NCBI GenBank assembly: GCA_030602845.1
Contig: JAUVYZ010000046.1
Span: 1 to 10,059 of the forward strand
Length of the DNA: 10,059 nucleotides
Reading direction: 5' to 3'
Source: Phycisphaerae bacterium
GTDB taxonomy: Bacteria > Planctomycetota > Phycisphaerae > Sedimentisphaerales > Anaerobacaceae
Part shown: piece by piece, positions 1 to 7,502 of the stretch
How the letters are laid out: every line of letters begins with the position of its first letter
Numbering within the stretch: the first letter of the stretch is position 1
Notes under the pieces: generated by a model
What the model was told of the DNA's origin: nothing
What the model saw: only the letters and a program-made list of their open reading frames with translations
Database searches by the model: none
Position numbers and translations under genes: made by a program

Positions 1-2562
1 GGTTACCCTTGCAAGCGTAGTTACCTTTCCTCGCCGAGTGATTACTTCAACGTTCTCACCGCTGCTGATTTCAAGTCTGGCTGCATCATCGGGGTGTATC
101 TCTACGTACCCTGTCGGCGAAACCTGATTGATGACCGCTGACTTTCTTGTCATCGTACCGGTATGAAATTGATATAGCTGCCTGCCGGTCGTCAGTATAA
201 ACGGATAGTCCTCATCCGGGAGCTCGTCAGGCGCCGCAAATTCGACCGCGTGGAATTTGCCCTTACCCCTCTTGAATGTTCCCTCGTGCAGGAACCTGGT
301 GCCCGGATGCTCCTTGTCCACGCAGGGCCACTGCAGCCCAACCGAATCTATCCTCTCGAACGATATACCACCATAGATGGGGCAGACACTTGCGATTTCA
401 TCCATTATTTTGTCGGCGCGCCCGTATGCCATCGGATACCCAATCTCCGTCGCAACCTCGCAGATGATTTCCCAGTCACTTCGGGCCTGCCCCGGCGGAG
501 CAACAGTTTTTCGAACCCGTTGAACCCGACGTTCGGTATTCGTGAATGTGCCGTCCTTTTCCGCAAAGCAGGTCGAGGGCAATACAACATCGGCGTACTC
601 AGCCGTCTCTGAAAGGAAAATATCCTGTACCGCGAGAAAATCCACGCTCTGAAGAGCTTTCCTGGTTCTGTTCAGGTTCGGGTCCGAAAGGGCGGGATTC
701 TCTCCCATTATGTACAACGCTTTGATTTTTCCCTCTTCTATCGCGTGCATCATCTCGACAACCGTAAGTCCCGTGCGGCACGAAAGCTTTTGCCCCCACG
801 CTGACTCGAACTTGGCCTGTATCTGGGAATCTTCAACGGATTGATACCCGGGGTACACGTTAGGCAGTGCCCCAAGATCGCAGGCGCCCTGCACATTGTT
901 CTGTCCACGCAAAGGATTTACACCCGTCGATTCTTTGCCCAGATTACCCGTAAGCATTGCCAGATTAGCTAATGAAAGCACGTTATCAGTACCTGTCGTA
1001 TGCTGAGTAATGCCCATACTGTAAATAATGCTGGCAGTTTTGGCCTTTGCATACAACCTCGCCGCTGCGCGAATCTTATCGGCCGGAATTGGCGTCATTC
1101 CTTCCGCTCTTTCGACAGTAAAGTCTTTCAATATAGGTTTGAGCTTTTTAAAATCTTCTGTCCGCTCCTTGATAAAGGCTTTGTCGTGCAATTCTTCATT
1201 TATAATTACGTTCATCATCGCATTAATAAGCGCTACGTCCGTGCCGGGCGCCTGCGCGATATGCAGCCTGGCAAATCGGACCAGGTCAATCTTACGGGGG
1301 TCGGCCACTATCAACTCGGCCCCATTTTTCACCACCGCTTCTTTTATATAAAGACCAATAACCGGATGGGCCTCGGTCGTGTTTGAGCCAATGACAAATA
1401 TGCAGCCTGCCTTCTTGAGCTCATCTATTGAATTGGTCATAGCCCCGCTGCCGAATGCTCGCGCAAGACCGGCTACCGTCGATGCATGACACAGCCTTGC
1501 GCAGTGGTCCACGTTATTGGTGCCTATGCACGCTCGTATGAATTTCTGGAACACGTAGTTGTCTTCGTTCGTGCATTTGGCTGATGAAAGCCCGGCGATA
1601 CTATCGGCGCCGAACTCCGAACGTATTCGCTTCAGACGTTCGGCAACAAACTTAATTGCTTCCTCCCACGTCGCTTTCTCAAATTTGCCGTTTCTCTTGA
1701 TAAGCGGCTCGGTCAGCCTTTTATCACTGGCGACGAAATCCATACCGAATCTTCCCTTCACGCACAAGTTGCCGTCGTTGGGAATACAGCCGACCTCGCT
1801 GGTTACACGGACTATTCTCTTTGTCTCTGGATTTACGTTAAGGTCGATTTGACAACCAACCCCACAATATGGACAGGTCGTTCTTGTCCGCACAAGGTCT
1901 TTGCACTGACCCTTGCCCTTTGCGGCTCGCTCGTATAAAGCCCCCGTCGGACAGCTCGATATGCACTGGCCGCACAGTTCGCAGGTCGAATCGTTCAAAG
2001 CTATATCGAAGGCAGTCGTAACCTCTACGCTCGCCGCCCTGCCCTTAAATGTCAAAGCACTGTCGGCCTGAACTTCCTCGCAGATTCGTATGCACCTGCC
2101 GCAGCGGATACATTTACCCGTATCGTACTCGAGCGCCTCATTGCCGGTAGTGTAATTTTCGCGCTGTTCTTGGCCGGCAGGTAACTCAAAGACGTCATCG
2201 CTGAGTTGATATTCGTATGCATACCTTTGCAGCTTGCAGTTTCCGTTTTCATCGCAGGTGGTACAGGCCCCGCGATGTTCGTAAAACAAAAGCTCGAGAA
2301 CGGTTTTCCTTATCGCCCGGAGTTCTTCCGTCTCCGTTCGCACAACCATTCCAGGCTGTATCTGTAAAGTACACGCGCAAACCGGCCCTTCCTGGCCCTC
2401 CACGTCCACCACGCAAAGTCGGCACGAGCCACTGGGACTTATCCTGGCATCGTAACAGAGATTAGGTATCTCGATACCGTTTGCAAGGGCCAACTCAAGA
2501 ATGCTTTGTCCGGTTTGCCCGACCAGTGCTTTGCCGTTTATTGTTACTGCCGGTTCGCCCAT
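1..2562 (-). CDS. fdhA: Formate dehydrogenase alpha subunit, Cys-type, NuoG-like N-terminus (3' end outside window)
   Basis: This is the catalytic subunit that oxidises formate to CO2 (or the reverse) at a molybdenum or tungsten bis-MGD centre and passes electrons through Fe-S clusters to the flavoprotein encoded just upstream. The frame is open for 854 codons to the window edge. In order: a [2Fe-2S] ferredoxin domain (Cys36, Cys47, Cys50, then Cys62 or Cys64); a NuoG-type His-Cys cluster site (His96, Cys100, Cys103, Cys109); two [4Fe-4S] sites (Cys151/154/157/161 and Cys194/197/200/204, the latter ending CPTG); and the molybdopterin oxidoreductase domain with its own [4Fe-4S] site (CPYCGVGC at 230-237 plus Cys267). 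The metal ligand lies in DHCARLCHAST: Cys358-His359, where selenoenzymes have Sec-His. The C-terminal molybdopterin dinucleotide-binding domain begins around LTTGRQLYQFHTGT and is cut off; related proteins are about 890-920 residues, so probably only a short piece is missing. Start chosen at ATG 2562, 13 bp after the preceding stop, with AAGG 8 bases upstream. The family call is firm; substrate is inferred from the CARLCH context. Confidence 0.93.
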   Translation of the reverse strand, partial: MGEPAVTINGKALVGQTGQSILELALANGIEIPNLCYDARISPSGSCRLCVVDVEGQEGPVCACTLQIQPGMVVRTETEELRAIRKTVLELLFYEHRGACTTCDENGNCKLQRYAYEYQLSDDVFELPAGQEQRENYTTGNEALEYDTGKCIRCGRCIRICEEVQADSALTFKGRAASVEVTTAFDIALNDSTCELCGQCISSCPTGALYERAAKGKGQCKDLVRTRTTCPYCGVGCQIDLNVNPETKRIVRVTSEVGCIPNDGNLCVKGRFGMDFVASDKRLTEPLIKRNGKFEKATWEEAIKFVAERLKRIRSEFGADSIAGLSSAKCTNEDNYVFQKFIRACIGTNNVDHCARLCHASTVAGLARAFGSGAMTNSIDELKKAGCIFVIGSNTTEAHPVIGLYIKEAVVKNGAELIVADPRKIDLVRFARLHIAQAPGTDVALINAMMNVIINEELHDKAFIKERTEDFKKLKPILKDFTVERAEGMTPIPADKIRAAARLYAKAKTASIIYSMGITQHTTGTDNVLSLANLAMLTGNLGKESTGVNPLRGQNNVQGACDLGALPNVYPGYQSVEDSQIQAKFESAWGQKLSCRTGLTVVEMMHAIEEGKIKALYIMGENPALSDPNLNRTRKALQSVDFLAVQDIFLSETAEYADVVLPSTCFAEKDGTFTNTERRVQRVRKTVAPPGQARSDWEIICEVATEIGYPMAYGRADKIMDEIASVCPIYGGISFERIDSVGLQWPCVDKEHPGTRFLHEGTFKRGKGKFHAVEFAAPDELPDEDYPFILTTGRQLYQFHTGTMTRKSAVINQVSPTGYVEIHPDDAARLEISSGENVEVITRRGKVTTLARVT

Positions 2563-2575
2563 TATCTTAACCTTA

Positions 2576-5500
2576 CTATTCCTCAAGGTCACACCTCAGA
2601 CATCTTTGTGCCTCGCAGACCGCCTGCTCTCGGTCAAGGCCGAGCACTACCTCCGCAAAACCGCGTTTGCGTTTGTCGGGCGGAATAATCTTTTCTTCAG
2701 CTCTCGGAGGTGATTTCGCCAGTGTCTCTTCGTCGGGCTTGACAAACGAAAATCCCGTATCGCCCGGAAGCTCTCCGCTTCCACCCAGCAGCCTGTCGAT
2801 ATGAACAGCGGCTTTCTGGCCGCTTGCAATCGCTCCTATTACCGTTGAAGGACCACTGACGCAGTCTCCCCCGGAAAAGATTTCTCTAACTGTGGTATTA
2901 CGACTGACGGGGTCAACTTTTATCGTGCCCCAGGCAGTCAATTCAGGACCGCCGCTAAAGTTTACAACTTCCGCCGATGCGACCTGCCCGATAGCCGGTA
3001 TCACCATATCACATTCAATCACACTTTCGCTGCCCTCTACAGGTATTGGCCGACGCCTGCCGTCATCCTCAGCCTTGCCGAGTTCGGCGCGAATAAATTC
3101 AATACCGCTTACAGCGCTGTTTCTGCTTAGAATCCGTTTCGGAATGCTGAGAGTTATAATCTCAATCCCTTCCTGTATGGCCTCTTCGATTTCTTCTGCG
3201 TAGGCCGGCATTTCCTCGCGAGTCCTTCTGTAGAGTATCGTTACATTCGCTGCCCCAAGGCGAACAGCCGACCGCGCTGCGTCCACCGCCACATTACCGC
3301 CGCCTAATACTACTATCGCTTTACCCTCGCAGTTCTGCCCTTTACCCAAAGCCCTCTCACGCAGAAACTCAAGGGCATCGAGCACGCCGTCAAGCCCGAT
3401 GCCTTCGATATTAATTGCCTTGCCAAGTTGGGCCCCCGTCGCCACGAATACCGCCTTGAATCCTTTGTCACCTGTGGCGGGGCCAATCAGTTCCCTGGCG
3501 TTTTCAATTCTTGAATTTGTCCGCAGTTCGATACCGTGAGAGAGAATGAAATCTATCTCCTTTCGGAGCGTTTCTTTCGGCAGCCTGAATTCCGGTATCC
3601 CCAGAGCAAGCATCCCCCCCGGAATTGGCTGGGCCTCGAATATCACTGACGACCTTTGCATAAGGGCCAAAAAGTACCCGCAGCTAAGACCTGCAGGCCC
3701 GCTGCCTACAATCGCAACTTCAGCGGGCTTGTCAACACGACGGGCCATAAGAGTCGCATAGTCGTCCATGTTGTCGGCGATGTAACGCTTCAAAGCCCGT
3801 ACCGCAAGGGGATAGTCGATTTCACTCCGACGGCACCTTTGCTCGCACGGATGGTCGCAAACGCGACCGCAGACAGAAATAAATGGATTGCGCCGCCGGA
3901 TTATATTTGCCGCCTCATTGAGCTTGCCCTCAGCGGCAAGCGCCAGATATTCCGGAACATTCACGCCCGCAGGACACGCATGCTGGCACGATGCCCTCAC
4001 CAGGCCTTCGCAAACTGCCGCCCGGCAGGTCTTTAGTACAATGTGCTCCTCGTACTCGTCCCGGAAATGACGCAGTGTGGAAAGGACCGGATTCGGGGCC
4101 GTCTGTCCAAGGCCGCAAAGTGACGCCTTCTTGATATGTTCTGCCAAATGCTGAAGGTAATCAAGGTCTTCTATTTTGGCCTCACCCCGGCTGACGGCCT
4201 CAAGAATCTCCAGCATCTTCTTCGTACCAACCCTGCACGGCGTACACTTGCCGCACGATTCAGACTGAACGAATTCCAGAAAATACCTGGCGATATCCAC
4301 CATGCAGGTATTTTCATCCATAACAATCAGTCCGCCCGAGCCCATTATCGCGCCAAGCTGCTGCACGCTGTCGTAGTCGATTTCACTGTCGAGATATTTT
4401 GCCGGTATGCACCCGCCGGACGGCCCGCCCATTTGAGCCGCCTTAAACTTGCGCCCCTTCGGAATCCCGCCGCCTATTTCAAAGATGATTTTACGAAGAG
4501 TCGTCCCCATCGGAACCTCCACCAGCCCGGTGTTATTGACCCTGCCTGCAAGCGCGAAGATTTTGGTTCCACTGCTCTTTTCGGTGCCTATCTGGTTATA
4601 CCATTGGGCTCCGTTTTTTATGATAAGCGGGACGTTGGCCAGCGTCTCGACATTATTAATAGTCGTCGGCTTGCCCATATATCCCTTTTGTGCGGGAAAC
4701 GGCGGCCGAGGGTTTGGCATACCACGCTTGCCCTCAAGTGATGCTATAAGAGCGGTTTCCTCACCGCAGACAAACGCCCCGGCGCCCATACGGACTTGTA
4801 CGTCAAAGCCAAAACCCGACCCCGCTATATCGTCTCCCAACAGTCCAAGAGTACGTGCCTGCTCAAGTGCGATATTAATATGTTCAACCGCGATGGGGTA
4901 CTCAGCCCGAACATATATGAATCCCTGGCTGGAACCGATGGCATAAGCTGCCACAATCATTCCCTCGATGACTCTGTGTGGGTCGCCTTCTAACAGGGCC
5001 CTGTCCATAAACGCTCCCGGGTCACCCTCATCAGCGTTGCAGATGAGATATTTTTCATCGCCCTGATTTTTTCTACAGAAATTCCACTTCACGCCCGCCG
5101 GAAAGCCGGCTCCGCCGCGACCTCTGAGACCTGACTCTGTAACCTCGTTTATAATCTGTTGTGGCTTTTTCTGCGTTATGGTTTGTACTGCCGCAACATA
5201 TCCTCCGCGTTCGATCGCATCTTCAATTCTCCTCGGGGCAATTCGCCCGCAGTTCTCCAGTACGAGCCTTGTCTGCTCCTTGTAAAAATTAATATCCTTT
5301 ATCTCTGGCGCCGGTTTGCCGTCCTGAATTACCGCCAGACGCTCAACTGCTTGGCCATTTTGTATTGTCGTCGAAATTATCTCGTCAATATCTTCGCCGC
5401 TGACCCCGCCGTAGAAATACTCATAAGGCTCAATCAGCATAACCGGTGCGCGGGCGCACATCCCGATACAGCCGGTCTCGACCACGCCCACCTCCTTCTC

Positions 5501-5683
5501 CAGAGACAAACTCCTTAGCCTCTCCCTGAATTTTTCCGCTACCGCCTGGGCTCCCAGTGCCCTGCAGCCTGTCGCGCAAATCAGAACCCTCGCTTTATAT
5601 TTCTGCCGTCTGTTCAGCAGCTCCTGCCGGAACCGTTCGATGTCACCCATTGCTCTTATCTTTTGCGCGGCCATCAATTTCAA
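2576..5683 (-). CDS. nuoF: NuoF-like NADH:acceptor flavoprotein fused to a GltD/NfnB-like FAD/NAD(P) module
   Basis: This soluble 1035-residue electron-transfer subunit should exchange electrons between NAD(P)(H) and the Fe-S chain of the formate dehydrogenase. Residues ~30-125 form a thioredoxin-like [2Fe-2S] domain (Cys36, Cys40, Cys72, Cys76). Residues ~140-545 are NuoF-like: FMN loop GRGGAGFPAG (188-197), ADEGDPGAF (217-225), NADH-site segment GAGAFVCGEETALI (300-313), and a [4Fe-4S] site ESCGKCTPCRVG (Cys477/480/483) completed by Cys523. Residues ~550-1035 are GltD-like: eight cysteines for two [4Fe-4S] clusters (553, 558, 566, 570, 605, 609, 613, 617), FAD-binding GSGPAG (660-665), nucleotide-binding GGGNVAVDAAR (794-804) followed by YRRTREEMPA (818-827, basic residues typical of NADPH-using GltD/NfnB), GGDCVSGPSTVIGAIASGQ (938-956), and a terminal CLRCD. 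HydB/NuoF relatives usually carry two ferredoxin-type clusters where the GltD module sits here. The TTG start at 5683 overlaps the NuoE stop by 4 bp and has AAAGG 5 bases upstream; ATG 5674, three codons later, is the alternative. Domain calls are firm; NADP use and bifurcation are inference. Confidence 0.93.
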   Translation of the reverse strand: MKLMAAQKIRAMGDIERFRQELLNRRQKYKARVLICATGCRALGAQAVAEKFRERLRSLSLEKEVGVVETGCIGMCARAPVMLIEPYEYFYGGVSGEDIDEIISTTIQNGQAVERLAVIQDGKPAPEIKDINFYKEQTRLVLENCGRIAPRRIEDAIERGGYVAAVQTITQKKPQQIINEVTESGLRGRGGAGFPAGVKWNFCRKNQGDEKYLICNADEGDPGAFMDRALLEGDPHRVIEGMIVAAYAIGSSQGFIYVRAEYPIAVEHINIALEQARTLGLLGDDIAGSGFGFDVQVRMGAGAFVCGEETALIASLEGKRGMPNPRPPFPAQKGYMGKPTTINNVETLANVPLIIKNGAQWYNQIGTEKSSGTKIFALAGRVNNTGLVEVPMGTTLRKIIFEIGGGIPKGRKFKAAQMGGPSGGCIPAKYLDSEIDYDSVQQLGAIMGSGGLIVMDENTCMVDIARYFLEFVQSESCGKCTPCRVGTKKMLEILEAVSRGEAKIEDLDYLQHLAEHIKKASLCGLGQTAPNPVLSTLRHFRDEYEEHIVLKTCRAAVCEGLVRASCQHACPAGVNVPEYLALAAEGKLNEAANIIRRRNPFISVCGRVCDHPCEQRCRRSEIDYPLAVRALKRYIADNMDDYATLMARRVDKPAEVAIVGSGPAGLSCGYFLALMQRSSVIFEAQPIPGGMLALGIPEFRLPKETLRKEIDFILSHGIELRTNSRIENARELIGPATGDKGFKAVFVATGAQLGKAINIEGIGLDGVLDALEFLRERALGKGQNCEGKAIVVLGGGNVAVDAARSAVRLGAANVTILYRRTREEMPAYAEEIEEAIQEGIEIITLSIPKRILSRNSAVSGIEFIRAELGKAEDDGRRRPIPVEGSESVIECDMVIPAIGQVASAEVVNFSGGPELTAWGTIKVDPVSRNTTVREIFSGGDCVSGPSTVIGAIASGQKAAVHIDRLLGGSGELPGDTGFSFVKPDEETLAKSPPRAEEKIIPPDKRKRGFAEVVLGLDREQAVCEAQRCLRCDLEE

Positions 5684-6159
5684 CCGTACCTTTCGAGTAT
5701 GTCCCTGACCTTATTCGGTGCCAGGTGGCCGTAATAATCGTTATTGACCATCATCACCGGACCAAGAAAACACGTTCCAAGACACGCAACCGTTTCAAAC
5801 GTAAACCGCATATCTTCGGTCGTTTCACCTTCTTGAACACGAAGGATTCGAGAGATGGCCCGGATTATATCCCGGCCGCCCTTTACATGACACGCCGTCC
5901 CTCGGCAGCACTTAATCGTATGTCGACCGTGAGGCTGAAGATGAAACTGTTCGTAGAAGGTTGCCACCCCATAAATCCGGCTGGCAGCGATACCTGTGCG
6001 GCTGCTCGCAGCCATCATCACGCTCGGCGGCAGGTAACCGTAGGCTTCCTGAATCTTCTGCAGAATGGGAATAAGGTCGCCAAAACCGACGTTCGGCATC
6101 GATGCCAAAATCTTATCCAATGGTTCCAGGCTCAAAGGACCCTCTTTACTCAAGTCCAT
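5680..6159 (-). CDS. nuoE: NuoE-like [2Fe-2S] thioredoxin-fold subunit
   Basis: This is a small electron-transfer subunit of the kind found in complex I (NuoE), HydC of bifurcating hydrogenases and the gamma subunit of NAD-linked formate dehydrogenases. It normally partners the NuoF-like chain. After an N-terminal helical segment (IPILQKIQEAYGYLPP) comes the typical IYGVATFYEQFHLQPHGRH stretch, then the four [2Fe-2S] ligands in two pairs: C-RGTA-C and C-LGT-C (Cys87, Cys92, Cys128, Cys132 if counted from the GTG at 6165), with the flanking FLGPVMMVNNDYYGHL expected for the family. Length, about 160 residues, is normal. Two starts are possible: GTG at 6165 and ATG at 6159. I prefer the ATG because the GGAAG sequence sits about 6 bases before it, whereas it abuts the GTG. 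It is the first gene of the operon, about 50 bases after the predicted transcription start, and its TGA overlaps the next start codon (TTGA), suggesting translational coupling. Confidence 0.93.
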   Translation of the reverse strand: MDLSKEGPLSLEPLDKILASMPNVGFGDLIPILQKIQEAYGYLPPSVMMAASSRTGIAASRIYGVATFYEQFHLQPHGRHTIKCCRGTACHVKGGRDIIRAISRILRVQEGETTEDMRFTFETVACLGTCFLGPVMMVNNDYYGHLAPNKVRDILERYG

Positions 6160-6219
6160 ATTCACTTCCGTAAGAATACCCCACGTAAACGCTTACTGTT
6201 TCGACTTCAAGCGGGCGAT

Positions 6220-6247
6220 ATTGTATCTCCGCTGATAACGCAGTCAA
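6220..6247 (-). promoter_or_regulatory. Sigma70-type promoter of the nuoE-nuoF/gltD-fdhA operon
   Basis: Read on the minus strand, a -35 hexamer TTGACT (6247-6242) is separated by 16 bases from a -10 hexamer TACAAT (6225-6220). Each matches the consensus at five of six positions. Transcription would start near 6213, giving a leader of roughly 50 bases before the nuoE ATG at 6159. Strand, spacing and location all fit. The match is by eye only. Confidence 0.6.
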
Positions 6248-6250
6248 GAC

Positions 6251-6308
6251 AAAACTGCCATCGGCCTGTCGCCTTTGGGAAGTCTAATAAACTCAGTTTT
6301 CGACAGGC
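6251..6308. repeat. Two interleaved inverted repeats upstream of the operon promoter
   Basis: AAAACTG (6251-6257) is inverted as CAGTTTT (6294-6300), and GCCTGTCG (6264-6271) is inverted as CGACAGGC (6301-6308). The order is A, B, A', B', so the two pairs cannot form simple nested hairpins. The block lies just upstream of the -35 element of the leftward promoter, where an activator or repressor could bind. It could also be the remnant of a small duplicated or inverted segment. The repeats are seen directly; the function is inference. Confidence 0.45.
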
Positions 6309-6501
6309 GGGAAGACTGCGGACATTGTAACATCGGGGAAAAGTTTGTCTGTACGGATGGGCCCGTTTTACTTATAATCAGCTTAAAAAGTTTCCTGATA
6401 AAGAAAGGGCAATAGCATAAGAAAGGTTTAGGCGAAGAAATTATAGTCCTTCATTTTTCACTGATGACGCAAAGGCCTAATTTGCTTGAATAAAATCATA
6501 T

Positions 6502-6570
6502 ATGGGAAAACAAAAAAGGGTTTATCTTTTTGCTTCTGTTTCAGTTTTGTTATGGTCTACCATCGCTTAG
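6502..6570 (+). pseudogene. N-terminal fragment of the EamA transporter, ended by an in-frame TAG
   Basis: From the ATG at 6502 the frame encodes 22 residues, MGKQKR followed by the hydrophobic helix VYLFASVSVLLWSTIA, and then TAG at 6568-6570. The frame continues without a shift into FKISFRYIHILPLLFYASL and the rest of the transporter. The LLWST...FK pattern is the usual first helix of DMT/EamA transporters, so this is the missing N-terminus of the gene at 6613-7371 rather than a separate gene. An in-frame TGA at 6487-6489 prevents a start further upstream. No clear ribosome binding site precedes the ATG. Likely a nonsense mutation or a base-calling error; read-through is possible but unsupported. 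Confidence 0.7.
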
Positions 6571-6612
6571 GATTTCAAAATTTCTTTTCGTTACATACAT
6601 ATCCTGCCCCTT

Positions 6613-7371
6613 TTGTTTTACGCTTCGCTCATATCAACTATCGCTCTTTTTATTTATTTACTATTTTTGAAGAAGTTAAACTTACTCAAAGCTTTCTCTA
6701 AAACCGATTATCTGCGTTCCGCCGTGATGGGTTTTCTCAGTCCGTTTCTCTACTATCTTGTCTTACTTAACGCATACTCAATACTTAGTGCCCAGGAAGC
6801 TATGACAATAAATTGGCTCTGGCCGATGACACTTGTTTTGTTGTCGATACCTTTGCTAAGCCAAAAAATCAAACTAAAGAGCATTCTTGCTATAACTATC
6901 AGCTTTTTTGGTGTCTTTATCATTGCAACTCAAGGAAATATTTTAGGATTCAAGTTTACCAATCCTGCCGGAGTATTACTGGCGCTGGGCAGCACTCTAA
7001 TCTGGTCATTATTCTGGATTTATAATGTAAAGGATAAACATGATGAGGCGGTCAGATTGTTCCTTAATTTTGCATTCGGGTCTGTCTTTATATTTCTGTC
7101 AATGTTACTTTTCGCAAAAGTAGAAATCCCAAACCTCAAAGGCATCCTCGGGGCAGCTTATATTGGATTATTTGAAATGGGGATTACGTTCTTAATCTGG
7201 CTAAAAGCATTAAAACTATCCAAGACAACCGCCAATGTTGCGAACTTGGTTTATTTAGCTCCCTTTCTTTCTCTTGTAGTGATTTCTTTTGCAGTCGGCG
7301 AACAGATTTTTTTCTCAACAATAATCGGCTTAATCCTCATCATCGGCGGCATAATCCTGCAGAAATTCTGA
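6613..7371 (+). CDS. EamA/DMT-family transporter, lacking its first helix because of an upstream in-frame TAG
   Basis: This is an inner-membrane permease of the drug/metabolite transporter superfamily; the substrate cannot be read from sequence. The 252 codons from TTG 6613 encode nine clear hydrophobic segments, roughly residues 5-20, 37-58, 66-83, 90-108, 116-136, 148-167, 176-200, 204-228 and 231-250. With the helix encoded at 6520-6567 this gives the ten helices normal for the family, arranged as two EamA repeats; the whole frame 6502-7371 would be 289 codons, the usual length. Typical landmarks are NWLWPMTLVLLSIPLL at the end of repeat one and ANVANLVYLAPFLSLV in repeat two. The coding sequence is visibly more AT-rich than the operon to its left, which fits a separate origin. 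The start is uncertain: TTG 6613 is the first common start codon after the stop but has no ribosome binding site. It may be a pseudogene as a whole. Confidence 0.75.
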   Translation: MFYASLISTIALFIYLLFLKKLNLLKAFSKTDYLRSAVMGFLSPFLYYLVLLNAYSILSAQEAMTINWLWPMTLVLLSIPLLSQKIKLKSILAITISFFGVFIIATQGNILGFKFTNPAGVLLALGSTLIWSLFWIYNVKDKHDEAVRLFLNFAFGSVFIFLSMLLFAKVEIPNLKGILGAAYIGLFEMGITFLIWLKALKLSKTTANVANLVYLAPFLSLVVISFAVGEQIFFSTIIGLILIIGGIILQKF

Positions 7372-7460
7372 GCCCGCCGGTTTCTGCCTAACAAAAACCT
7401 CCTCAATATTATCTTGACATTTACAGGAAAAACTCGACGCCCCCAAATCCATAAGAAAAT

Positions 7461-7498
7461 GTCATTGCGAGGAGGCCGAAGGCCGACGCGGCAATCTC
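7461..7498. repeat. REP-like dispersed palindrome (ATTGC...GCAAT)
   Basis: The element runs from GTCATTGCGAGGAGGC to GCGGCAATCTC. Its ends pair (ATTGC 7464-7468 with GCAAT 7491-7495) and its centre is a second hairpin, GGCC-GAA-GGCC (7474-7484). Short palindromes with the same TCATTGCGAGG...GCAATCTC ends are, from memory, widespread multi-copy intergenic repeats in several unrelated bacterial groups. Only one copy is visible in this window, so dispersal within this genome is inferred. Confidence 0.6.
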
Positions 7499-7502
7499 AA
7501 CC

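Larger units (their letters stand above)
6166..6501. other. Divergent intergenic region between the FDH operon and the transporter
   Basis: This stretch separates the leftward nuoE operon from the rightward transporter reading frame. It contains a well-formed promoter for the operon (6220-6247) and, just upstream of it, two interleaved inverted repeats (6251-6308). The part nearest the transporter is AT-rich and has a TATAAT at 6373-6378 without a properly spaced -35 hexamer. No Shine-Dalgarno sequence precedes the ATG at 6502. I see no coding sequence here. Confidence 0.7.

Noticed and set aside
4136..4741. Open frame of 201 codons on the plus strand, with other long plus-strand frames between 2500 and 6330
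   Set aside because: They lie antisense to the NuoF-GltD, NuoE and formate dehydrogenase genes, whose motifs are unmistakable; their own translations show no family features.
6373..6378. Perfect TATAAT as a promoter for the transporter
   Set aside because: No -35 hexamer lies at 16-18 bases, and there is no TGn extension; in such AT-rich sequence a chance match is likely.
6568..6570. Pyrrolysine insertion at the TAG in the transporter
   Set aside because: There is no reason to expect this residue in a DMT transporter helix, and nothing in the window points to pyrrolysine genes; mutation or sequence error is simpler.
7414..7419. Perfect TTGACA hexamer
   Set aside because: No plausible -10 hexamer lies 16-18 bases downstream on the plus strand.
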